Source of the DNA: Azolla caroliniana
Taxonomy: Eukaryota; Polypodiophyta
Length of the DNA: 64,000 bases
Assembly: GCA_043228905.1 (NCBI GenBank)
Contig: JBHGNT010000002.1
Span: 21,948,001-22,012,000, forward strand
Direction: 5' to 3'
Of this stretch, positions 36,501-45,412 are shown one piece after another. The notes below the pieces were generated by a model. It worked only from the letters and a program-made list of their open reading frames with translations. It was not told where the DNA came from and did not search any database. Position numbers and translations under genes: made by a program. How positions within the stretch are numbered: the stretch's first letter is position 1; each line of letters opens with the position of its first letter.

Positions 36501-36925
36501 ATGGCATAATTCTGTAAAAGGATCATCACAATCTAACCCAAACCTACTATAGTAGTTTGAGTCTTTGTGAGGAATGTAACATGCAACTATATACAACTTC
36601 TCTTTCCCCAAATTAGCCTCTATCCATATGTATCTCTTATAGTCATCTTATTTGCATATTTTGATAGAATTATCTAAGCACTCATGGTAGATACATGCTA
36701 TCTCTGCACGCCCAATATTCCCTTTGGAGTGAGGCCATATCCATTTTATGAGGTATCCGTCTATCTTAGTGTACGTTTTGCCTCATGTTCCCATGTTTCA
36801 ACCAAAAATATAATATTCATACCTTGAGCTACACCATTGAGTCCTAAACCCTTATTCCATGGATATCCTCTACAATTCCAAAACATTACTTTTAATCGTG
36901 AAGCACTTTTAGTCCCATAGGTCAT
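33579..36925 (-). pseudogene. LINE ORF2: endonuclease-reverse transcriptase, broken
   Basis: The frame opens at the ATG at 36925 with KVMFWNCRG, the start of an APE-type endonuclease; GDFNARVG lies near 36440 and a Ser-x-x-Asp-Tyr block near 36230. RT covers 34733-36037, with FVDFKKAFDTVPRSEL, GVKQGCPLSPTLFGL and the catalytic LLYADDVVLFS. The C-terminal part at 33579-34806 ends with a Cys/His cluster (ICKVRNEG...ECHLLFTC). At least three frame changes and several stops separate these pieces, so it cannot be translated as one protein. Confidence 0.85.
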
Positions 36926-37761
36926 TGTTTGCTATGCATTTTGATTTTTCTACAATCTTGCTCTTGTGGAGTTCTATCATCTGTTACAAAAAAACTTGTC
37001 CCTTTTAAGTACACCTTACTACTATCTAGAATCATTGCCCTTTTACGTTCATCAAGGATTGTACAAACAATAGCTCGAGATGACTTTCCCTCTAGTTGCT
37101 TTTTGCCAACCCTATGTGTGGCATATACAATAACATCTCCCATAACAAAGTGATCTTCAAAGAATTTTGTAATATTCTCTCTGAGAGATAATGCATTCTC
37201 TATTTTATTCTCTTGCATACCTCTAATCACAATATTATTCTTTCTTCTTTTGATTTCATATTGCTCCTTTGCATCTAACACATCCATGGTATTAGAATGC
37301 CTTTGCGCGATTTTTGGTGTTTCTTTCAAGAGAACATCATTCCACCTTGTCATGATCACATCTTCCTTCCCTTCAATTGTAGATTTTATTTCGGCATTTT
37401 CCTTCACTAAAATCTCTTTTTCTGCTTCAAGACTCAACAATTTTCTTTCTATTTCAGGCATCCAATTATCTTGCATTTGAATATTCATGTTCTTCATTGC
37501 ATGTAGTTCTTCATGCAAAACTTTAATCTCTAACTTTTGCATTTCCATTGTATGTTGAAGAGTTAATTCTCTCTCCTTACAAGCATACATTTCGCTTTGC
37601 ATATGCATCACTATCTCTTGCAATGAGATATACATAGCTCCCATCTTTTCCATTGATAAAGTATGCATTTGATTGTTTGGTCTTTCAATCACATCATCAT
37701 TGACTTTTACTCCTCTTTGCCTATTTGTTATTAATAAAATGATAGAAAAAGTAGAACGCAC
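36922..37761 (-). CDS. LINE ORF1: coiled-coil, RRM-like RNA-binding protein
   Basis: Open for 279 codons. Residues from about 30 to 150 form a long heptad-rich coiled coil (many Met, Leu, Glu, Lys). A basic KRRKNNIVIRGM strand at about 190-200 opens an RRM-like fold, and the C-terminal part (FFVTDDRTPQEQDCRKIKM) resembles the C-terminal domain of L1-type ORF1 proteins. The family trimerises and coats the LINE RNA. The stop codon overlaps the ORF2 start (ATGA). The true start may be one of several downstream Met codons, since upstream sequence is uncertain. Confidence 0.7.
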   Translation of the reverse strand: MRSTFSIILLITNRQRGVKVNDDVIERPNNQMHTLSMEKMGAMYISLQEIVMHMQSEMYACKERELTLQHTMEMQKLEIKVLHEELHAMKNMNIQMQDNWMPEIERKLLSLEAEKEILVKENAEIKSTIEGKEDVIMTRWNDVLLKETPKIAQRHSNTMDVLDAKEQYEIKRRKNNIVIRGMQENKIENALSLRENITKFFEDHFVMGDVIVYATHRVGKKQLEGKSSRAIVCTILDERKRAMILDSSKVYLKGTSFFVTDDRTPQEQDCRKIKMHSKQ

Positions 37762-37963
37762 CTTTTCAATCGATTTAGGGTTTCAAAATCTACCTTGAGT
37801 TTGAGGAACCGCGGGGCAAAGAGGGTTGTAGAAGAAAATACTCATAAATTCTCACCATGGTAATGGAATTCAGCAAATAAACATTCATTAGAAAGCTCTC
37901 TGAAAGAGCTTTCCAATGAGGTATAGAATGCCGAAAACGATGGTGGGAGAGAGATGGGCACAC

Positions 37964-37966
<3 letters not shown>

Positions 37967-38000
<34 letters not shown>
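37967..38000. repeat. (AG)17 microsatellite
   Basis: A perfect AG dinucleotide run lies upstream, in sense terms, of the LINE ORF1. On the minus strand the surrounding frame (37790-38122) has a Lys/Arg-rich start followed by a Ser-Leu repeat generated by the microsatellite; I do not treat it as a gene. Confidence 0.85.
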
Positions 38001-38003
<3 letters not shown>

Positions 38004-38823
38004 TTGGATCGCAATCGTGTTTTCTTATGGTCGACTCTCTTCTTGTTGTCTCCTGGAAGCTTGTTCCTCGACCCCCGGTTTTTGGCTTTCTGTTGTTGGC
38101 TGGCCTTCTTGCCACTCGTCATGTGGCCCCATCAATAGTTGTCATCTTGACGACTGGTTGGGCAATGACATCAATGATTGCCCCTTCTCCTTCTCCGGGG
38201 TCTTACATCCTCTGATGGGCAATGACATTGGGCATAACAGAGTCAATTATTGTGCAATGATCAGAATCATGGCTTTCCCACCTTTAATCACCACTAGATG
38301 CACTCGAAGCATTGTTGCAATGTATCTCTAGTCGATTTTTTCTCCCTCATAGGTTGCTATGATGAATCCTGCCTTATTCTTTGGCCTTCAATAAGTTTTC
38401 AGGTTCATATACGCTACCTCTAATAAAAAATTTGTAACTTCTCTAAAGAAAACATCAGGGCATCCTTGAGTTCTATATGCTTTTGTTGAAGTTGAATACA
38501 CACCAAAATAAGATTGAAGAATGTCCTCTACAACCGCGTCCATTTGATTATCCCCTCATTTTTTAGATTTAAAATCTATCGTACCTATTTGTTGGTGAGT
38601 TTGTCGACGTTGATCTTGTTGACAACTTCCATAGCATGTTGATGTGGTGGGGCTTCAGCCACCCTGATAAATCCATCCAACCCATTGGTCTGCAACCAGT
38701 TCCTAAGATGTACTAAGATCTCGATCAACATTTCTCTTGTTGATTTGTCGTCTGAGGTGAGAGTATTGTTCTCTGTGCAAGAATGTGAGGGTCTGAGTAG
38801 TTTAGGAGCTCTATTGAAATGAA
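38001..38823 (-). other. Unassigned segment with an unrecognised 79-codon frame
   Basis: At 38585-38821 the minus strand reads a peptide of ordinary composition: EMLIEILVHLRNWLQTNGLD, then GFIRVAEAPPHQHAMEV. It ends in a TAG and enters the solo LTR on its N-terminal side. The same strand beyond that LTR (39567-39780) is open too (MSLIEDSILEAVFILRYG). It may be one frame split by the LTR, or a retroelement gag relic. I do not recognise a family. The remainder shows nothing. Confidence 0.3.
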
Positions 38824-38828
38824 AGTTT

Positions 38829-39561
38829 TGTCGGGAACTCAACGCTCCTTATGTCCAACACTCGGCCACAACCGAGCTTCTTTTCATACGCAGAAAACGG
38901 GAAACAAATGCACAACACGAAGTGAGAGAAGATACACACAATACACAGGAGGTTTATGTGGAAAACCCCAAACTAGGGGGAAAAACCACGGCAGCCCACA
39001 GGCTGCAAACTGTCACTATGTAAGAATGAACAAACAGTGAGTTCACGGAGGCAACGACCTCGTGCTCATGATCTTCGCCACAGGCGGCGGTTACAACAGA
39101 GGCAACAACCTCGTTCTCTCTCTCTCTCTCTCTCTCTCTGTACAGTTACGCGCTCTCCCTTCTTCTTGCAGCAACAAGAAAATCACAACAACAACAGTAA
39201 CAAAAGGTTTGCCCTAAGTCATATTTATACTAATATGACTTTTCGGCTATTTACAAATATACCCTCGATGGGCTCTCAGAAACATATTTACGAATATGTC
39301 TCTTCCTCCGGTTCTCCCCGGGTCTGCGTCCTCCGGCTCTCCGTAGCCGGGTACTCCTCATCCGGTTCACACCGGGCCTGCACCATCTGGCTCTCCGTAG
39401 CCGGGTACTCCTCATCCGGTTCATATCGGGTCTGTATCATCCGGCTCTCCGTAGCCGGGTACTCCTCATCCGGTTTCGGCCGAGGCCTATCGGCCTTGGC
39501 CGAGTTTGTTCATCGGCACTGTTCTTCTCCCTTCCCATCCGGAGGGACCTGTTTCCCAACA
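38829..39561 (-). repeat. Solo LTR, copia type, with AGTTT target duplication
   Basis: The unit is TGTCGGG...CCCAACA on the plus strand (TGTTGGGAAACAGG...CCCGACA in its own sense), 733 bp, flanked by AGTTT at 38824-38828 and 39562-39566. No internal domain is attached, so it is the product of LTR-LTR recombination. It is a longer relative of the LTR at 635-1131, sharing the TATAAATATGACTTAGGGCAA segment and the GGTTTTTCCC block, and it contains a (TC)n run at about 39114-39139 and a thrice-repeated CTCTCCGTAGCCGGGTACTC unit. Confidence 0.9.
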
Positions 39562-39837
39562 AGTTTGCCTCTCTGTGCTTTTCTGTGTGAGGACAATGGG
39601 AAAAATAAGGTTTTGTATCGGTGCAGAAGTGGTCCATATCTCAAGATGAAAACGGCTTCAAGAATAGAATCTTCTATTAATGACATCTTTAAGAACCACT
39701 CATTATAAATGATTCTAATGATTGATGTGCCCTTCCATAAATAGGCGTGAAAGAGATAGTGACAAGAAAGTATATATGCCAAGAAAACTTTTTTTTTTTT
39801 TTACTACTGGACTAACCCCTTAATACAAAGTGTTTAC

Positions 39838-40251
39838 TGAAAAGAATGGCGTGTGGAAGCAATATAGGAAAACTGAACAACAGAAAACGCAAGTTTAATG
39901 GAGAGCTTAGGTTTTCACAGTACGCACAGGAGAGACAGAGAGAGAATAACACAAGAACTTAAATTTAAGAAATAATACTCACACTGTACATAGGATGTGC
40001 TCAGTGAGCACTTTTATACAAGCCCTGACAATGGGCTGACACAAGTACTGACAGTACTTGACTGCTCATAAATGAGCCTTGACACTTACTCCCAAAACTA
40101 TTCCTTACGAGGAATATCTTTCTAACGGCCTTTCGGTCTACGCACCGATACGGCCTTTCTACGCACCGGTCTGCGTACCGGTTTTGTGCACCCAGTCTAC
40201 GCACTGGTTACACATCGTATTACGCACAAATGTTGAGCTTGTCTCTCAACA
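39838..40251 (-). repeat. 3' LTR of the copia element
   Basis: The LTR runs TGAAAAGAATGG to TCTCTCAACA on the plus strand (TGTTGAGAG...TTTTCA in the element's sense) and pairs with 44994-45407. The first bases of the LTR in element sense, TGTTGA, supply the stop codon of the frame that runs out of the pol region. Confidence 0.95.
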
Positions 40252-43200
40252 CTCCCCCTCAAGCTCAACTTGAGATTCCGCCTGCTTTGCCGGACCTACG
40301 CTCCGGCTTCTCCTAGCTCCACGCCTCGCTCGCACTCCTCGGCCTGGTCGACTCCGTGCGCTTCGACCCTTATCTGAATCAAACATCCGAACCGACTCGG
40401 CTACCTCCGATCGGTTTTCGCTCTCGTCTGAGTTGGCTGTTTCCAACTCGTCTCCGGTCTTCTCGCCTCCCCCATGCCTGGTTGGCTTTGGCTCTTTCTT
40501 TCGGCTGCTCCCCTTGTGTCCGCTTTCAGACTCTTCCGTGGATCCGCTCTCGGCTTCTTCAGCCGATCCGAGGTCTTTTCCGCTCCTTTCCTGCTCCCTT
40601 TCGTGGTCATCTGGGACATTTCTCCCCCTCAAGTTCGGCACGTCGAAGTGACGCAACCCAAGCGCACCCGAAAATTACCACAACTTGTCCAGACCAAGAG
40701 GCTTGGTGAAGATGTCAGCGGTTTGCCGATCCGTCGGAACATATTGAAGTTCGACTTCACCAGAAAGGACACGCTCACGGACAAAATGGTAGTGCAACTC
40801 AATGTGCTTGGTCCGTGCATGGAAGTCGGGGTTCTTCGCGAATTGGATGTTGCTGAGGTTGTCGCAATAGATCGTCGTTGGATCGGACACCTCCACCTGC
40901 AAATCCTAAAGTAGCCGCTTCAACCATATGGCTTTGCATGTTGCGACAACCGCTCCTCTATACTCGGCTTTGGTGCTCGACAGTGCAACTGTTGGCTGCT
41001 TCTTGCTACTCCACGCTATCGCGGCACTCCCAAGAGAGAATGCATGTCCGGACATGGATCGGCGATCGACGACATTGCCGGCCCAGTCGGCATCAGTGTA
41101 GCCGACCAACTACGGGGTTGTATCGGTCCGATATAACAGTCCGCGGTCCTTAGTGCCGCTTACGTACCGCAGTACACGTTGCGCACACTGAAGGTGCTCC
41201 TCGGTAGGTCGCGCCATGAACTGACTGATCACCCCGACCGGATAACTGAGATCGGGTTGGGTGATGGTCAAGTAGATAAGGCTTCCGACAACTTGTCGGA
41301 ACCTTGTCGGATCGCAAACCTTGCCGGAATTGGGGCGAAGCTTGACAGTTCTGTCCAGAGGAGTTGAGACGGACTTACAGTCTGCCATCCCAAATTTGAA
41401 GAGCATATTCAGCGCGTAATGACGTTGGCTGATTAGTATGCCTTCGGGGGTGCGAATCACTTCGATCCCTAGGAAGTAATGAAGGTCCCCCAGATCCTTC
41501 ATGTCGAATGATGCTGCAAGCTGGAGCTTCACGCGGTTGATCTCACCTAGGTCGGCGCCGGTGATGACCAAGTCATCAACATAGAGTAAAATACTGACCA
41601 GCCTGAGTCGACCTTTCCGAATGAACAACGAGGAGTCCAATTTTGACGTCGCAAAGCCCATATGACGCAGCCAATGTGTGATTTTTGCATTCCAGGCACG
41701 CGGGGCTTGCTTCAATCCGTAAAGGGACTTCTTCAATCGGCATACTGCCGACGTATTCGGTCCGGAGTGAAATCCGGGGGGCTGTATTATGTACACTTGG
41801 TCCTCAAGCTCACCTTGCAGGAATGCATTCTTTACATCCATCTGATGTAGGTGCCACCCCTTGGCCGAAGCTACTGCGAGCAAAACACGGACGGTCGTCA
41901 TCTTTGCGACCGGCGCAAACGTCTCATCGTAGTCGATGCCATGTTTTTGCGCGTAGCCTTGTGCCACTAACCGGGCCTTGTATCGGTTGACCGAGCTGTC
42001 GGTGTTGTACTTGACCTTGTACACCCACCTACATCCGATCGGCTTCACACCCTTCGGTGCGTCAACCAGGTCCCAGGTCTCGTTTTCCGCCAACGCGTGC
42101 ATCTCTTTCTCAATCGCGGCGCGCCAATTCGCGTCCTTCGCCGCTTCTGCGTAGCTCCCCGGCTCACGCACTTCCGCTTCACGGGTCATGTATGTATAGT
42201 GATGCGCCATGTACTTGTTGTATCCAAACCGCACAATTGGGTTCTTTTGGCGGGTAGATCGGCGTAAACGGTCATTTGCCGATGTCGAGGTCTTCTCGGC
42301 CGACCCGGACTTCGTTCCTGAAGGCCCATCGCCACTTCCCTCGGAGTCGGACTCGCGTCGGTCTGACTTGTTCCTATCCGTGCCGGAATCCGACATCTTC
42401 TTCTTCCCTTTCTCTTCATGCGTAAGCCCTCTCCTCGGCTTCCTACGCGGGGAATGCACGGCCGAGTCTCCACTACTCGTCGGCTCTTCATCGGACTGGT
42501 CGTACCAACTCAGTCGTCCATTCGGTCCACTTAACCGAAATGAAATCGAACTCTCTTCGGGGGTCCCGATTTCAGGCTTAGCCGGAGGCACCTCGGCCTC
42601 GCTGTCCTCATCGTCAGAACTCAGATTGGAGGTGAGATCCGGTGTCGGAGGCAAGTACCAGGATGCAGACTCATCAAACACAACGTCACGGCTCACACGC
42701 GGTTGTTTGGTACGTGGGTTATAGCACTTATAACCCTTTTGCTCATCCGAATAGCCGACCAAGATACACTTCTTGGCTTTTGCGTCCAACTTCCTCCTTT
42801 TCTCCTTCGGCACATATACATACGCAATGCTACGAAAAACTCGTAAATGTCGCAAGTTCGGCTTTGTTCCAAAGTATAGCTCGTGCGCCGACACTTTTTC
42901 TCCGATCCGGTTCTAGATGTATACTGCAGTTCTTACCGCCTCGGCCCAATAGAACTTGGGCAAGCTCTTCTCCTCCAGCATTGCGCGTTCAGCTTCCACA
43001 ATCGATCAATTTTTTCTCTCGGCCACGTCGTTTTGCTCTGGCGTGTATCTACAACTGAATTCGCGCCGAATTCCCATTTGTTGTAGATAACCGTTGAATT
43101 GACCAGAAAAGTATTCTTTTCCGCCATCTGACCGCAGGCACTTGATCTTTCTTCCTGTTTCCGTTTCCACGAACCTTTTGAGGTCCCGGAAACAGTCGAA

Positions 43201-43671
43201 GACTTCGCTTTTCCTCTCAATGAGGTAGATCCACGTGTGTCGCGTGTAGTCGTCTATGAAGGAGACAAAATATCGGCTCCCGCCAAGACTAACGTTTTGT
43301 GCCGGCCCCCACACGTCATAGTGTATCAAGTCTAGCTTGTTCCGGCTCCGGTTACGCTCGTTTGGGAAAGGAAGTCGGTGTTGCTTCCCAAGCTGGCAGG
43401 CTTCACAAATTTGTGCCTTCCGGCCACTAAATTTGGGCAATCCAAACACCACTTGTTTTGATTGCAGGTCTTGAAGCCGTTGGTAGTTGACGTGGCCTAT
43501 CCGTTTGTACCATAAGTCGATGTCCGACTCGACTTTTTGTCCCTTCGCGAACATTGCGGTGCCACCGTCAGTAGAGTCAAGGATAAACATCCTCCCATCT
43601 CTGCGCCCTTGCGCAATAATACGGCCTTCTTCCTCAATGAAGCACCCAAGATGCGTAAACCGAACCTGCAT
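40246..43671 (-). pseudogene. Copia pol: integrase, RT, RNase H and charged tail
   Basis: One frame runs across 43671-40246 with stops at 43006-43008 (TGA), 42913-42915, 41110-41112 and 40906-40908 (TAG) and 40675-40677 (TAA). Integrase (CEACQLGKQHRLPF, FIDDYTRHTWIY, SDGGKEYFSGQ) fills 43006-43671. An acidic linker with RRSTRQKNP precedes RT (EKEMHALAENETWDLVDAPK, FAPVAKMTTVRVLLAVASA, ILLYVDDLVITGAD). RNase H follows ([32 protein letters not shown]). After the TAA the same frame continues for about 140 codons, rich in Glu, Arg and Ser, to the LTR. Confidence 0.93.
40252..40263 (-). promoter_or_regulatory. Polypurine tract of the copia element
   Basis: The minus strand reads CTTGAGGGGGAG directly before the 3' LTR, the usual site for plus-strand DNA priming. 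Here it also lies within an open reading frame. Confidence 0.9.
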
Positions 43672-43674
43672 CCC

Positions 43675-44899
43675 CTAGTTGACGATCTGTCCGACCGACA
43701 CCAGATTCTTCGTGATGGTCGGGACGTGTAACACGTTCATAAGTTTCCCTTTCTGCCCTACATGGCTCAAGGGAACTTCACCGACATTCGCGATCGGATG
43801 CGAAGGGTCGTCTCTAGTTGCGACTACTCCTGGTTGCGTCGGTTTCTCAAGGTATGAGAACCACTCCTTGTGGCACGTCATGTGGTTTGACGCACCGGAG
43901 TCGACATACCACACCTCGTCTGATTTCGGGGCGGACTGTTTCATTGAGTTTGCTTCGTGTCTCGTCACGAAGACTGACCCTTTTCCGGCTTTTCCGGATC
44001 CTTCAGCGTAGTGCGATCGCTGCCGATTTCCTTTGTCGGTATGTCCGGAACCAGACCTCTCCGACTCGGTGCGCTTCTTCCAGCACTCGCTCTCCCTGTG
44101 GCCTTTCTTGCCATAGTAATAGCATTCCGAGGCGGATTTCCCTTTCTGGTTCTCGTCACCTCGACTCCCCATGTTTCCGGAGGGTCTGGAATTGCTGTCG
44201 GCATCACTTCGATGCGTTCTTCCTTGATCCCATCAGCCGCTTCCATTGCGTACCGACTCACCTCGTCCACCATGACCACGGGGCCTTTCTCCCTCTGTGT
44301 ACAACATCTTGTTGTCGGTGTGCGTGCTCGTCGACGCACCCACGTGGTTCTCCTCTACCAAGAGCATCGACTGTAAGTCGAAAAAGGACGGCGTATTCTC
44401 CCAGGTACACACTGCAGTTCGGAACGCCCCGAACTTCGACGCCAAACCTTCGAGACCGACCTGGACCATCTCACTTTCCTTCGATGTTCACATCGATGGA
44501 AGCTAAGGAGTCGCATATGTCCTTAATCCTCGAGGTATAGTTAGCCACCGACAAATCGCGTTGTCGTAGGTTGCTCAACTCCTGTTGAAGCTGAAGCTTC
44601 CTGGCTGTGGTGCTCGTGGCGAAAATCTTCTTTAGATTTTCCCATGCACCCTTGGGCATTTTTGCATCCCGAATGTAGCTTAGTAGCTGTTCACCCACAC
44701 AAGACGCGAAGTAGTATAGCACTCTGCTCGCCGATTGTTCCCACGCTGGGAAGTCTTTGTGTGTCGAATTGGGTGTTGTGTCATTTGCTCCATCGACATA
44801 ACTCTAGTAACCATGTCCGAGCAGGTACTGGTGCATCTTGTAGGAACAAGATGCGTAGTTGGTTCTGTCGAGCTTCTCCGTTGGAAGCGAGCTAGCCAT
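43675..44899 (-). pseudogene. Copia gag and protease region
   Basis: Gag starts at the ATG at 44899 and shows the typical N-terminal half (EQLLSYIRDAKMPKGAWENL, LQLQQELSNL). It carries an in-frame TAG at 44804-44806 and a frameshift near 44470, after which the frame stays the same as pol. A zinc-knuckle-like CYYYGKKGHRESEC lies near 44120, with Tyr where the second Cys is expected. The protease segment YVDSGASNHMT near 43890 keeps the Asp-Ser-Gly active site. A TGA at 44233-44235 and a TAG at 43672-43674 also interrupt it. Confidence 0.85.
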
Positions 44900-44981
44900 T
44901 CCTCTGTCCATCGGTTTTCTTGTTCTTCTTCGTTGGTTTTTCCTTCAAGCAAATTCAGCTGCAGAGGTTCTCAACCCTCTC

Positions 44982-44993
44982 GCTCTGATACCA
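44982..44993 (-). promoter_or_regulatory. Primer-binding site, initiator tRNA-Met type
   Basis: The minus strand reads TGGTATCAGAGC immediately after the 5' LTR with no spacer. This is the standard plant copia PBS, complementary to the 3' end of initiator tRNA-Met. Confidence 0.93.
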
Positions 44994-45407
44994 TGAAAAG
45001 AATGGTGTGCGGAAGCAATATAGGAAAACTGAACAACAGAAAATGCAGGTTTAATGGAGAGCTTAGGTTTTCACAGTATGCACAGGAGAGGCAGAGAGAG
45101 AGTAACACAAGAACTTAAATTTAAGAAATAATACTCACACTGTACATAGGATGTGCTCAGTGAGCACTTTTATACAAGCCCTGACAATGGGCTGACACAA
45201 GTATTGACAGTACTTGACTGCTCATAAATGAGCCTCGACACTTACTCCCAAAACTATTCCTTACGAGGAATATCTTTCTAACGGCCTTTCGGTCTACACA
45301 CAGATACAGCCTTTCTACGCACCGGTTTGCGTACCGGTTTTGTGCACCCAGTCTACGCACTGGTTACGCATTGTATTACGCACAAATGTTGAGCTTGTCT
45401 CTCAACA
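44994..45407 (-). repeat. 5' LTR of the copia element
   Basis: This is the 414-bp mate of 39838-40251. It carries the promoter of the element; a TATA-like TATAAAAG on the minus strand lies near 45170. It is followed in element sense by the primer-binding site and flanked on the outside by TTTAC. Confidence 0.95.
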
Positions 45408-45412
45408 TTTAC

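Larger units (their letters stand above)
33497..37761 (-). mobile_element. Two-ORF LINE (APE-type endonuclease), degenerate
   Basis: This minus-strand non-LTR retrotransposon has an ORF1 (36922-37761), an overlapping ORF2 start at 36925, and a broken ORF2 down to 33579. The 3' end near 33497-33545 reads GGTCAAAATTGGCCTCTTTA followed by an AT-rich tail. It belongs to a lineage related to the LINEs at 18930 and 61594 (same VDFKKAFDTVPR and GVKQGCPLSPTL motifs) but is clearly diverged. The 5' end may extend beyond 37761 toward the (AG)n at 37967. Confidence 0.85.
39838..45407 (-). mobile_element. Full-length Ty1/copia retrotransposon, coding region decayed
   Basis: The element is 5570 bp with two 414-bp LTRs, a polypurine tract, an initiator-tRNA-Met-type primer-binding site and a TTTAC target duplication (39833-39837 and 45408-45412). 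The order gag, protease, integrase, RT, RNase H on the minus strand is the copia order. I count about 15 differences between the LTRs (roughly 3-4 percent), nearly all transitions, so the insertion is moderately old. Premature stops and one early frameshift inactivate it. It lies between the solo LTR and an AT-rich spacer and disrupts no recognised gene. Confidence 0.96.

Noticed and set aside
42209-42724. 171-codon plus-strand frame inside copia pol
   Set aside because: Antisense to the acidic pol linker; composition follows from the opposite strand.
43818-44540. 240-codon plus-strand frame across the copia gag region
   Set aside because: It is antisense to gag/protease, Ser/Arg/Cys-rich and without homology features; the minus strand carries clear copia motifs.
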